The notes: a model not told the origin generated them from the sequence alone. Positions 6,748 to 14,149 are shown, numbered from the stretch's first letter. The stretch: DNA of 14,149 nt from an uncultured Acinetobacter sp. (GCA_946623365.1 CAMORE010000047.1:1-14149), one strand, 5' to 3'. Translations and numbers: made by a program.

Positions 6748-7138
6748 AATAATGGCGTTGGACGTAGGAACAAAGCGAATCGGAGTTGCACTAAGTGATT
6801 ATTTACACGTAATAGCCACACCGCATTCATGTGTTTTAAGACAGCCGGAAAAAGCTGCAATTGAAGAAATAACTAAAATTGCAAAAGAGAATCATGTCGA
6901 AAAAATTATAGTTGGACTCCCTAAAAACATGGATGACTCAATTGGCTTTCAGGGACAAGATTGTATAGATTTTTCACAAAAAATTATTGGTTTTGATATA
7001 ATATTAGAAGATGAACGATTAACATCCGAAGAAGCTGAAAGAAGACTGCGTGAAAGAAAAGTCGATTTCAGAAAAAACAAGGGACTTGTGGATATGGAAA
7101 GTGCTTGTGTAATACTAGAACAATATTTAGGACGGTAA
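6740..7138 (+). CDS. ruvX: RuvX/YqgF family nuclease (putative pre-16S rRNA nuclease / Holliday junction resolvase)
   Basis: RNase H-fold nuclease of the YqgF family. In E. coli YqgF is implicated in maturing the 5' end of 16S rRNA; Holliday junction resolution has been proposed on structural grounds and shown for some relatives. The 132 residues are typical length. Key features are the first strand IMALDVGTKRIG with acidic D8, IIVGLPKNMD (56-65), the EDERLTS motif (90-96) and the C-terminal D118 in VDMESACVIL. The acidic triad is therefore intact. The ATG at 6740 overlaps the stop of the upstream gene by 8 bases. An earlier in-frame TTG at 6731 is possible but unneeded. The ribosome binding site is weak, which fits coupling. 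A DUF1292 gene begins 3 bases after the stop, a pairing also seen in Firmicutes. Confidence 0.93.
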   Translation: MHKIMALDVGTKRIGVALSDYLHVIATPHSCVLRQPEKAAIEEITKIAKENHVEKIIVGLPKNMDDSIGFQGQDCIDFSQKIIGFDIILEDERLTSEEAERRLRERKVDFRKNKGLVDMESACVILEQYLGR

Positions 7139-7141
7139 ATT

Positions 7142-7435
7142 ATGAGTGAAGAACAAAACACAGAACAACAGTACGTTGAAGTTTTATGGGAAGATGGCAC
7201 AATTATAAAATGTGAAATTTATGATGTGATTGATTTTGAAAATAAAACATATGCCTTACTAATTCCTCTTGGAGAAGATGACGATGACACTGAAGTTATG
7301 GTTATGGAATATGTAGAAGAAAATGAGGATAACGGATTCTTTAGAACCATTGAAGATGAAGATGAGTTTAATAGAGTTTGTGAATATGTTCAAACTCTTG
7401 AAGATGAAGAATTTGACGAAGATGAGGATGTATAG
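7142..7435 (+). CDS. DUF1292 (YrzB-type) acidic protein
   Basis: A 97-residue acidic protein with the DUF1292 pattern: a strand-rich first half (VEVLWEDGTIIKCEIYDVIDFENKTYALLIPL), a run of acidic residues GEDDDDTEV, the conserved VMEYVEE, then FRTIEDEDEFNRVCEYVQTL and an acidic tail. The family is small, cytoplasmic and of unknown function. In Bacillus the homologue yrzB lies directly after the ruvX homologue yrrK, and the same order here supports the assignment. The ATG at 7142 has AGGA 9 bases upstream, inside the ruvX end. It stops 2 bases before the next start codon, so the genes are one transcriptional unit. Confidence 0.88.
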   Translation: MSEEQNTEQQYVEVLWEDGTIIKCEIYDVIDFENKTYALLIPLGEDDDDTEVMVMEYVEENEDNGFFRTIEDEDEFNRVCEYVQTLEDEEFDEDEDV

Positions 7436-7437
7436 TT

Positions 7438-8772
7438 TTGTTTGAGCGTTTTACAGAACGAGCTGTTAATGTAGTTTCGGAAAGCCAGCGAATCGCAAAA
7501 GAGATGTCTTGTGCAGATGTTTCTGTTGAGCATCTTTTACTGGCTCTTGTTAATGAAGCAAAAGGTGTTTCTCTTAAAATTTTCAGAATGTATGGAATTA
7601 CATCCGAGAAGATTCAAAAAGAAATTACCAATTATGTCAGCATTACAACCAAGCAGACTGAAAATATACCTTTTAGTTATACTTACAAAGAAATATTAAA
7701 GCATACTTTGGATTTGGCAAGTAAATCAGGCAATAATAATATTCTTTTCGAACACTTATTTTTATCGATTATTGCAGAAAAAAATTCTAACATTCAAAAA
7801 ATATTGGATAAGTTTGGTTTTGATTATTATGCGGCAAGAGATATTCTTACAAAGCTTGTTCAAAGAAAAATTAAACGTTTAGAACACCCGGAAGCAGAAG
7901 ATGATATTGAGAAAAGCAGTTTTGAATCAGTATACGAAGGTGAAGCTCTAACAGGAGTTTTTGACAGGGCTGTATCAAAGCTTTCGGCTAAGGGATACGA
8001 GATTTTGGGAACAGAGCAAATTGTCGCTTCCATATTAGAAGATGCCGATTCTGAACTTGTAAAAACAATCAATAAATATGGTCTTAATTCTGAAACTTTT
8101 GAAGAAAAATTATCGGAGCAGCAATCCAGACAAGCAGAATATGAAGGGAAAAAAATCATTTTTACCCCAAACGCATTTGCTATTATGAATACAGCATTAC
8201 AAACCGCAAAAGAACTTGGCTCATCCGTAATAACTCCTGATCATATTATATTAAGTATTTTGAAAAATAAACGAGGCCTTGCATATAATGTTATTAAATC
8301 ATTAGGTGTAAATGAAGAAAAATTATCAAATGAAATTTTAAAGCCAATAGAAAAACAAATGCCGGAAACATTATCTATTATGAAACTTGCAAAAGAAGAA
8401 GCAAGAAGAATAGGAAGAAATGTCGTAGGAACAGAAATGTTTTTATTAGGTATTATTGCGGAAGGAACGAGTATTGCTTTTGAAGTGTTGAATGATTTGG
8501 AAATAACAATGAAAGATGCCAGAATTGTTGTTGAAAATCTTGTCGGATTTGGTAATGAATATTTTGAAAATGAAATAACATTTACAAACAGAGCAAAAAG
8601 AGTTTTAGAAAAAGCATGGATATCCGCAAAAAAATCCGATAAGAAAAAAATAGAAGCTGTCGATTTATTGCTTGCAATTATAGAAGACCCTACATCTCTT
8701 GCGATGAAAGCTTTGGATCAGCTGGGTGTGGATGCTATTGAAATTAAACATGGAATAGATAATAAACAATAA
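7438..8772 (+). CDS. Triple Clp-N domain protein lacking an AAA+ ATPase module
   Basis: A 444-residue protein consisting of three consecutive Clp-N domains, each two half-repeats: about 1-140, 172-300 and 309-440. The N-terminus MFERFTERAVNVVSES is that of ClpC. Residues 316-392 (KLAKEEARRIGRNVVGTE, then DARIVVENLVGFG and FTNRAKRVLEKAW) closely resemble the cyanobacterial/chloroplast ClpC N-domain. No Walker A or B, sensor or ClpP-docking loop is present, so it cannot unfold proteins alone. The glutamate that binds phosphoarginine in B. subtilis ClpC (E32, E106) has counterparts at E31, E105, E193 and E333; the other half-repeats have Asp (D268, D409). The start is TTG at 7438, with GAGGA 9 bases upstream, the ClpC-like N-terminus and no ATG before residue 23 as support. 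A substrate adaptor or competitor for Clp protease is inferred. Confidence 0.88.
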   Translation: MFERFTERAVNVVSESQRIAKEMSCADVSVEHLLLALVNEAKGVSLKIFRMYGITSEKIQKEITNYVSITTKQTENIPFSYTYKEILKHTLDLASKSGNNNILFEHLFLSIIAEKNSNIQKILDKFGFDYYAARDILTKLVQRKIKRLEHPEAEDDIEKSSFESVYEGEALTGVFDRAVSKLSAKGYEILGTEQIVASILEDADSELVKTINKYGLNSETFEEKLSEQQSRQAEYEGKKIIFTPNAFAIMNTALQTAKELGSSVITPDHIILSILKNKRGLAYNVIKSLGVNEEKLSNEILKPIEKQMPETLSIMKLAKEEARRIGRNVVGTEMFLLGIIAEGTSIAFEVLNDLEITMKDARIVVENLVGFGNEYFENEITFTNRAKRVLEKAWISAKKSDKKKIEAVDLLLAIIEDPTSLAMKALDQLGVDAIEIKHGIDNKQ

Positions 8773-8791
8773 CATAGAAGCATTATGTATT
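8772..8791 (+). terminator. Weak hairpin at end of the ruvX operon
   Basis: ACATA (8772-8776) and TATGT (8784-8788) form a 5-bp A+T-only stem followed by ATTATTTT. It overlaps the stop codon of the Clp-N gene. It is in the right place but weak; Rho-type or leaky termination into the mur cluster is equally possible. The rest of the gap up to murC shows a near-palindrome (GGAAA/TTTCC, 8824-8841) and no gene. Confidence 0.2.
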
Positions 8792-8929
8792 ATTTTAAGG
8801 CTGATATGCGCAATTAACATATGGGAAACAATATTATTTCCTCCTGCCTCTGTATAGCATTACAGCATACGTTTCTGGTTAATTCTAAGACAAACTGCTT
8901 ATTATTTTCCATTTTTTAATCGAGATTTA

Positions 8930-8959
8930 TTGCTATTGATGTATTATTTATAATATAAT
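8930..8959 (+). promoter_or_regulatory. Candidate promoter of the murC-murB-ddl-ftsQ-hemW operon
   Basis: TTGCTA (8930-8935) and a perfect TATAAT (8954-8959) lie 18 bases apart, 28 bases before the murC ATG. The region is strongly A+T-rich, so other -10 words (TAATAT at 8951) compete. The leader is short, then GGAG at 8975-8978 serves murC. Confidence 0.45.
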
Positions 8960-8986
8960 TAATTTATAAACTTTGGAGAATAGTAA

Positions 8987-10324
8987 ATGGGGAAATATCA
9001 TTTTATAGCAATCGGCGGAATAGGAATGAGCGGTCTTGCAAAATATTTATTGGAAGATGGTCATACGGTTTCCGGCTCAGATATAATTGAAACAAAATAT
9101 GTAAATAAATTAAGAGAACTTGGTGCAACTATTAATATAGGACACAGCGCTCAAAATGTTCCTGAAAATTCTACTGTTATAGTAAGTTCCGCAATCAGAA
9201 GGGATAATCCTGAAGTAATAAGAGGAAAAGAACTCGGACTAAAAATATTCCACCGCTCTGATTTGCTTAAAGAGATTTCCGAACAAGCAAAAAATGACGG
9301 AAAGATTTTTATAGGATTTTCAGGTACTCACGGGAAAACTACAACCAGCGGTTTATGCTCGTATGTATTAGATAAGGCAGGTTTAAAACCGTCTTTTGTT
9401 GATGGCGGGATTGTTCCCGAATTAGATACTAATGCACAGCATAAATCAGGAAATTACTTTGTTGCGGAATTGGATGAAAGCGACGGAACTATTATTAAGT
9501 ATTCACCTGATATTTTAGTTATAAATAACTTGGAAGAAGACCATTTGGATTTTTATAAAAACGGTTTACCGGACTTATTAAAAACTTTTGATATTGCAAT
9601 TAAAAAAGCAAAAAAAGTTATTGTTAATAATGACAATAACGGTATTAAAAATTTGGAAGGAGATTTTGTAACATTTGGGTTGAATAAAGCTGATTATACA
9701 GCAAAAGATATAAATTTTACAAAAGATTTTACAGTATTTAATGTCTATTATAAAGAACAAAAATTATCCGAGATAAAAACTAAATTATCAGGAATACATA
9801 ATGTATATAATACATTAGCTGTAATAGCTGCTCTCAATGAAACAGGTATTCACATCAATGAGATAAAAGACTATTTTTACGGATTTACGGGTATGGGCAG
9901 AAGATTCCAGAAAATATGCGAGCATAACGGAGTAGAAGTATATGATGATTATGCTCATCATCCTACTGAAATTAAGGCAACTCTTAATGCCGCAGCTTTA
10001 AAATTCGGAAAAGAAAATATTGTCGCTGTTTTTCAACCTCATAGGTATACCAGACTGCAAAGTCTGTGGAATGAATTTAAGACAGCATTTGATGAAGCCG
10101 GAAGAGTAATCGTTACAGATGTTTTTTCTGCCTCAGAAGAACCGATTGAAGGTATTAACTCCGAAATATTTTCCGGTGAACTTAACGGTTCGGAGTATTA
10201 TTCAGGAAGTATTTGCGATGTAGCGAGAAAACTTTGTCCGACTCTCCATGCCGGCAATGTTGTAATAGGACTTGGAGCCGGAACAATAACGACATTAGGA
10301 AAAGAATTAGAGAAACAACTATAA
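8987..10324 (+). CDS. murC: UDP-N-acetylmuramate--L-alanine ligase MurC
   Basis: Cytoplasmic Mur ligase adding L-Ala to UDP-MurNAc with ATP, the first step of the stem peptide. The 445 residues show the three-domain order. The Rossmann-like N-domain has HFIAIGGIGMSGLAKYL (5-21) and SGSD. The ATP loop is GTHGKTTTS (113-121), followed by ELDESDGT (161-168) and NLEEDHLDFY (181-190), the acidic and histidine residues that hold magnesium. The C-domain has GMGRRFQ, the YDDYAHHPTEI signature and QPHRYTR. The ATG at 8987 has GGAG 8 bases upstream. It is first in the cluster; murB begins 38 bases after its stop. All key residues appear intact. Confidence 0.97.
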   Translation: MGKYHFIAIGGIGMSGLAKYLLEDGHTVSGSDIIETKYVNKLRELGATINIGHSAQNVPENSTVIVSSAIRRDNPEVIRGKELGLKIFHRSDLLKEISEQAKNDGKIFIGFSGTHGKTTTSGLCSYVLDKAGLKPSFVDGGIVPELDTNAQHKSGNYFVAELDESDGTIIKYSPDILVINNLEEDHLDFYKNGLPDLLKTFDIAIKKAKKVIVNNDNNGIKNLEGDFVTFGLNKADYTAKDINFTKDFTVFNVYYKEQKLSEIKTKLSGIHNVYNTLAVIAALNETGIHINEIKDYFYGFTGMGRRFQKICEHNGVEVYDDYAHHPTEIKATLNAAALKFGKENIVAVFQPHRYTRLQSLWNEFKTAFDEAGRVIVTDVFSASEEPIEGINSEIFSGELNGSEYYSGSICDVARKLCPTLHAGNVVIGLGAGTITTLGKELEKQL

Positions 10325-10362
10325 CAAAAAGCTGAATTTTGCATTAAAAGAAAGGTTTTTAG

Positions 10363-11271
10363 TTGATAATAAAAGAAAACTTTGAGATTAAAAATTTAAC
10401 AACATACAAAATAGGAGGGGTTGTAAGTAAAATATACTTTCCAGAGACTCAGTCCGAGTTAACGGAGCTGCTCAGAGAACACCCTGATTGTTTGGTACTG
10501 GGTAATTGTTCCGATGTATTATTTTCTTCCAATGGTTATAATGGCGAAATTATTCTGACAACGGAATTAAAACAATATGAGATACGAGGAACTAAAGTTT
10601 TTGCTTCTTGCGGAGTAAAAGGGCCTTTACTATCACAAAAAACGGCAGAAGCAGGGTTGAGCGGTCTTGAATTCATGATAGGTTTTCCGGGGACAATTGG
10701 CGGGGAAGTATATATGAATGCAGGAGCTCATGGTCAAACGATATCTGATGTCATTTCACAGTGCTGTTTATTTGATAAAAAAACTCACGAAATTATATAC
10801 AAGAAAAAAGATGAGCTGGAATTTGGTTATCGCAGTTCTATTCTGCAAAATGGCAGATATATATTAATACATGCAGAATTTGAGTTAAAAAAAGCTTCAA
10901 AAGAAGAGATAAACAGTCTTATGGACAGGAACCTTGAATTCAGAAAAAATGTACAGCCTTCATTAAAGAATCCCAATGCGGGAAGTGTATTTAAGAATCC
11001 TGAAAATGATTCAGCAGGCAGGCTTTTGGATAAAGCAGGGGTCAAGACATTTGAACTGCCGCAAGCAAAAGTTTGGGGGAAACATGCAAACTTTATTATT
11101 AATAAGGGTAACGCAGCTTCAGAAGATATTTTAACATTAATGGTAATGATGTATAATGCTGTTAAAAAACAATACACGATTGAACTTAAACCGGAAATTA
11201 TTTTTATAGGTAATAAAACGAAAAAAGAGGAAGAATTATGGAATATATTGTCCCACGAGAGTCAAAGATAG
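10363..11271 (+). CDS. murB: UDP-N-acetylenolpyruvoylglucosamine reductase MurB
   Basis: FAD enzyme that reduces UDP-GlcNAc-enolpyruvate to UDP-MurNAc with NADPH, supplying the MurC substrate. The 302 residues fit the shorter type II form (no E. coli-style insertion). Visible motifs are NLTTYKIGG (11-19), SGLEFMIGFPGTIGGEVYMN (100-119) and NAGAHG; Y156-R157; NPNAGSVFKNP with the proton-donor serine S208; and the C-terminal LKPEIIFIG with E278. The usual FAD-binding GxGSN is here GNCSD (47-51), a mild departure. Translation starts with TTG at 10363: a TAG lies immediately before it in frame, AAAGG is 7 bases upstream, and no ATG occurs before about residue 105. The final 34 bases overlap ddl. 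Confidence 0.95.
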   Translation: MIIKENFEIKNLTTYKIGGVVSKIYFPETQSELTELLREHPDCLVLGNCSDVLFSSNGYNGEIILTTELKQYEIRGTKVFASCGVKGPLLSQKTAEAGLSGLEFMIGFPGTIGGEVYMNAGAHGQTISDVISQCCLFDKKTHEIIYKKKDELEFGYRSSILQNGRYILIHAEFELKKASKEEINSLMDRNLEFRKNVQPSLKNPNAGSVFKNPENDSAGRLLDKAGVKTFELPQAKVWGKHANFIINKGNAASEDILTLMVMMYNAVKKQYTIELKPEIIFIGNKTKKEEELWNILSHESQR

Positions 11272-12176
11272 CAGTTTTATGCGGAGGAATGTCATCCGAA
11301 CGGGAAGTATCACTCCGTTCAGGGAAAAATGTATTGGGAGCATTACAGAGATTAGGATATAAGAATGCTGAATTAGTAGATGTTTCACCAAATATTATAA
11401 ATGATTTACAAGGGTTTGAGTATGCGTATAATACAATGCATGGAAAGTATGGTGAGGATGGGTGCATTCAAGGCGTACTGGAAATATTGAAAATTCCATA
11501 CACCGGATGCGGCGTTATGGCAAGTGCTATTTGTATGAACAAAGAATACACAAAAAGAATACTTTCTACATGCAAAGAAATACCGCTTATTAAATCAGTT
11601 TTCGTACGCAAAGGAGAAAATGTAGAAGATGCCGTAAAAGGATTACAATATCCTCTTATTACAAAACCTGTTTCCGAGGGCTCAAGTTTTGGAATGACAA
11701 AAGTTAATAAGCCTGAAGAATTACAAAATGCATATAAAGAAGCTCTAAAATATAATGACGATGTTTTAATAGAAGAATTTATAGACGGATTCTTTATCAC
11801 AGTTGGCGTTATCGGTAATAAAGGTAAAGAATTTGCTACAGAGATTTTAGAAATAAGAACTAAAACCGAATGGTACGACTTTGATGCAAAATATACAAAG
11901 GGACTTTCAGAATTCATTGTACCTGCAACAGGATTGAGTAAAGAAGCTTCAGATAAAGTAAAGGAAATATCTGTTAAAGCTCACAGAACTGCCGGCTGCG
12001 ACGGAGTTTCAAGAATTGATTTTATGGTAAAAGATGATAAACCCTATTTCTTAGAAATAAATACTAATCCGGGTATGACTGATACAAGTGATTTACCGGC
12101 TCAAGCAAAAGTTATGGGAATAGATTATGACCATCTTGTTTTAATGATACTTAACAGCGTAGGACTTAATAAATAA
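11238..12176 (+). CDS. ddl: D-alanine--D-alanine ligase
   Basis: ATP-grasp enzyme joining two D-Ala for the peptidoglycan stem peptide. The 312 residues match the DdlB size. Motifs include LCGGMSSEREVSLRSG (14-29, with the N-terminal substrate Glu), MHGKYGEDGCIQGVLE (67-82), YTGCGVMASAICMNK, the serine loop KPVSEGSSFGM (143-153), the omega-loop YDFDAKYTKG with Y219, and the metal-binding FLEINTNPGMTDTSDLP (271-287). The tyrosine in the omega loop fits a D-Ala-D-Ala product and not D-Ala-D-lactate. Odd: in the strand EEFIDGFFITVG (179-190) the normally conserved Glu of the GxE(F/L)TV pattern is Phe186. The ATG at 11238 follows AGAGGAAG within the end of murB. The stop shares its last base with the ftsQ start. 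Confidence 0.95.
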   Translation: MEYIVPRESKIAVLCGGMSSEREVSLRSGKNVLGALQRLGYKNAELVDVSPNIINDLQGFEYAYNTMHGKYGEDGCIQGVLEILKIPYTGCGVMASAICMNKEYTKRILSTCKEIPLIKSVFVRKGENVEDAVKGLQYPLITKPVSEGSSFGMTKVNKPEELQNAYKEALKYNDDVLIEEFIDGFFITVGVIGNKGKEFATEILEIRTKTEWYDFDAKYTKGLSEFIVPATGLSKEASDKVKEISVKAHRTAGCDGVSRIDFMVKDDKPYFLEINTNPGMTDTSDLPAQAKVMGIDYDHLVLMILNSVGLNK

Positions 12177-13033
12177 TGTCAGAAGAAGAGTTTGAAAGAC
12201 ATCCAAAATATAGACAGACAAGAAGACTGCAGCAAGCTAAAATGCAGCGTCAAGTCAGACGTTCCAGACGCAGGCTAAACCAATTGCGCGCTATTTGGAA
12301 ACTTTTTATTCTAATAGCTTTAATTACTTTAAGTTATATGCTGTTAAAACTTCCACAGTGGAGGCTGCATAAAAATGCTTTCGACAGAATAGACAGTCCT
12401 GCTTTTGAAATAGTAAACAATAAAATTGTTCCTGAACAAAAAATTCTATCTGCTCTAAGAAGAAATCAAGTTTCTACAAAGCCTATTTTTTTAGTAAAAA
12501 CAGATAACTTAAAAGAAAGTATTAAACAGCTTGAGCCCGTTCAGGATGTCTACATAAGAAGATTTTGGTTTCCTGCAAGATTAAAGATTATTGTTATTGA
12601 AAGAACCCCTGCGTTAACAATATCTCCTGATATAGAGGTAGAGCCGATTGCGTTTTTCTCGAGTGACGGAAAGTTAATCGGTCGTGATTATATGCCTTTA
12701 ACATCCGAATATAATACGGTTAGAATTATAACATACGGATTAGGAGATGATTACCGGACATGGGATAAAACAAAAGTTAACAACATGAAAAAGCTTGCCG
12801 CCATGATAGAAGAAGCATCCGGAGAAAAAGTAGAATATATTGACTATAGAGACCCAAAAGATGTTTACGTCAAGATTCCTGCTGTTAATATAAGACTTGG
12901 CAGTTTCAATGCCGGTGTTTATGATAAAGTTCAGCGACTCAGAACACTTGTTCCACAAGTAAAAATGCTTAACAAAAAAATTAAATATCTCGATTTAAGA
13001 TGGGACTCTAATTTTATAAAATTGGATGAATAG
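12176..13033 (+). CDS. ftsQ: Cell division protein FtsQ (POTRA domain)
   Basis: Bitopic division protein that links early cytoplasmic components to FtsB/FtsL and the septal synthase. It has 285 residues. A highly basic cytoplasmic tail (9-38, many Arg/Lys) precedes one membrane span at about 40-59 (IWKLFILIALITLSYMLLKL). A POTRA domain follows (about 72-143, ending in the typical QDVYIRRFWFPARLKIIVIER), then the FtsQ beta domain (145-270) with FFSSDGKLIG. FtsQ sequence is poorly conserved; the call rests on this architecture plus the position directly after ddl, as in many bacteria. The ATG at 12176 overlaps the ddl stop by one base (TAATG). ftsA and ftsZ, which often come next, are not there. 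Confidence 0.88.
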   Translation: MSEEEFERHPKYRQTRRLQQAKMQRQVRRSRRRLNQLRAIWKLFILIALITLSYMLLKLPQWRLHKNAFDRIDSPAFEIVNNKIVPEQKILSALRRNQVSTKPIFLVKTDNLKESIKQLEPVQDVYIRRFWFPARLKIIVIERTPALTISPDIEVEPIAFFSSDGKLIGRDYMPLTSEYNTVRIITYGLGDDYRTWDKTKVNNMKKLAAMIEEASGEKVEYIDYRDPKDVYVKIPAVNIRLGSFNAGVYDKVQRLRTLVPQVKMLNKKIKYLDLRWDSNFIKLDE

Positions 13034-13034
13034 T

Positions 13035-14144
13035 ATGCCAAAAGCTTGTTATATCCATATACCGTTTTGCAGCGGAAAAAAGTGCAATTATTGTTCGTTT
13101 ATCTCTTATCCGATTCACTTAATAAGTGAAAACGATATTTATGATAAGTTAAAAGGATATATCTATACTTTAATAAAAGAGATTGATAATAATTATCAAG
13201 GAGAACTTTTATCAACACTGTATTTTGGAGGAGGAACACCTTCTATAGTTCCGGCTAAATTACTGGAAAAAGTCTTATCTAAATTAAATTTCGACCTTAA
13301 CAGTGAAATAACAATTGAACTTAATCCGGAAGAAGGGAATTATGAATATATAAAAGCCCTCAATGATATAGGATTCAACAGGATTAGCGTAGGTTCACAA
13401 ACATTCAATGATAATCTGTTAAAATTAATCGGCAGAAAACATGACTCAAAAGCAATAATACAAACTGTAAAAAATGCAAAAAAAGCCGGTTTTAAAAATA
13501 TAAGCCTGGACCTAATATACGGATTACCTAATCAAACATTAGAAGGATTGAAAAAAGACATTGAAATATTTTTAGATATGGATATTCAGCATATCTCGAC
13601 TTACGGACTAAAAATAGAAGGAGGCTCCTTCTGGGGAGAAAAACCTCCAAGCAACATTCCGGATGAAGACTTACAAGCTGATATGTACTTACTCATAAAT
13701 AATTTGTTGGAAAAATCAGAATTTACCAGATATGAAGTAAGCAATTTTGCAAAAGAAGGTTTTGAATCAAGACATAATTTAACATATTGGAATAACGATG
13801 AATATTACGGATTTGGGGTTTCTGCTCATGGATATTTGAATGGTATAAGATATTCAAACTATACTTCAATAGCAAAATATATGGAATCACCCTTAAGCCA
13901 CGAATATGGAAGGGTTTTAAATAAACAGGAACAACTGGAAGAAGAAATATTTCTCGGTTTCAGAAAAACCGAAGGTATTAATATAAAAAAAATAAATAAA
14001 ATTTTTAATATTGATTTTGATACTAAATATAGTCACATTCTAAAAAAATACAAAGACTTTATAATAAAAACAAATTCCGGATATGCTTTTAACCTGCAAG
14101 GCACAATGCTTAGCAATGAAATATTACCGGAATTTTTAGAATAA
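13035..14144 (+). CDS. hemW: HemW-like radical SAM protein (putative heme chaperone)
   Basis: Radical SAM protein of the HemW group (formerly called oxygen-independent coproporphyrinogen III oxidase-like). From the ATG at 13035 it has 369 residues, the usual length. Motifs are YIHIPFC at the N-terminus, YFGGGTPS (glycine-rich SAM loop), ELNPEEGN, RISVGSQTFNDNLLKLIGRKH, ISLDLIYGLPNQT, HISTYGL, YEVSNFA and RHNLTYWNNDEYYGFGVSAHG, with the HemW C-domain (LGFRKTEGI). The third Cys is followed by SF, lacking the extra Cys of true HemN, so HemW is preferred. Odd: the cluster motif is C-SGKK-C-NY-C, that is CX4CX2C and not CX3CX2C. An alternative ATG at 13026 overlaps ftsQ by 8 bases; 13035 is preferred for the GGA 9 bases upstream. 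The downstream context is cut by the window end. Confidence 0.92.
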   Translation: MPKACYIHIPFCSGKKCNYCSFISYPIHLISENDIYDKLKGYIYTLIKEIDNNYQGELLSTLYFGGGTPSIVPAKLLEKVLSKLNFDLNSEITIELNPEEGNYEYIKALNDIGFNRISVGSQTFNDNLLKLIGRKHDSKAIIQTVKNAKKAGFKNISLDLIYGLPNQTLEGLKKDIEIFLDMDIQHISTYGLKIEGGSFWGEKPPSNIPDEDLQADMYLLINNLLEKSEFTRYEVSNFAKEGFESRHNLTYWNNDEYYGFGVSAHGYLNGIRYSNYTSIAKYMESPLSHEYGRVLNKQEQLEEEIFLGFRKTEGINIKKINKIFNIDFDTKYSHILKKYKDFIIKTNSGYAFNLQGTMLSNEILPEFLE

Positions 14145-14149
14145 TTTTA

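Noticed and set aside
8773..8986. Small RNA or tRNA between the Clp-N gene and murC
   Set aside because: No cloverleaf, no conserved tRNA arms and only weak hairpins are visible.
10827..11917. Minus-strand open frames opposite murB and ddl
   Set aside because: Antisense shadows of intact, recognisable enzymes; no ribosome binding site or homology seen.
13035..14144. HemN (coproporphyrinogen III dehydrogenase)
   Set aside because: The CxC extension of the HemN cluster motif is missing (CSF) and the C-terminal pattern is that of HemW.

Overview
The window is a low-GC (visibly well under 40% G+C) bacterial chromosome segment with fifteen probable protein genes. They fall into three blocks, with no rRNA, tRNA, CRISPR array or insertion sequence that I can see. 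The best lineage guess is a non-photosynthetic relative of the Cyanobacteria (Vampirovibrionia/Melainabacteria, Gastranaerophilales type). The reasons are the A+T-rich code, a Clp-N protein whose last domain reads like the N-domain of cyanobacterial/chloroplast ClpC, and a murC-murB-ddl-ftsQ division cluster. This is an inference from sequence style. A Clostridia-like Firmicute is the main alternative, because ruvX next to a DUF1292 gene is also a Firmicute arrangement.

Block 1 (minus strand, 1-3950): rpsE, rpmD, rplO and secY in normal spc-operon order, ending at a strong GC-rich terminator, followed by a separate rpsP unit with its own promoter candidate and two leader hairpins. The spc operon is cut at both ends: no rplR precedes rpsE and no adk/map/infA follows secY. 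Two long spacers, on either side of rplO, carry inverted arrays of an 8-base unit (AAGTGATT). S5 and S16 carry low-complexity charged extensions.

Block 2 (plus strand, 3949-8772): first a solitary EF-hand protein divergent from rpsE. Then comes a tight operon behind a good sigma-70-type promoter: a helical HEAT-like protein of unknown function, ruvX (YqgF-type nuclease), a DUF1292 acidic protein, and a 444-residue protein made only of three Clp-N domains (six half-repeats) with no AAA+ ATPase module. The last gene starts with TTG.

Block 3 (plus strand, 8987-14144): murC, murB, ddl, ftsQ and a hemW-like radical SAM gene, tightly spaced or overlapping behind a promoter candidate. MurC and MurB make UDP-MurNAc and add its first amino acid, Ddl makes D-Ala-D-Ala, and FtsQ recruits the division machinery, so the block couples wall precursor supply to septation. 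HemW is a passenger; its iron-sulphur motif is CX4CX2C instead of the usual CX3CX2C. Ddl has a Phe where the family normally has a nucleotide-binding Glu.

The items most worth a second look are the ATPase-less triple Clp-N protein and its operon, the octamer inverted repeats in the ribosomal operon, the EF-hand protein, and the motif departures in HemW and Ddl.
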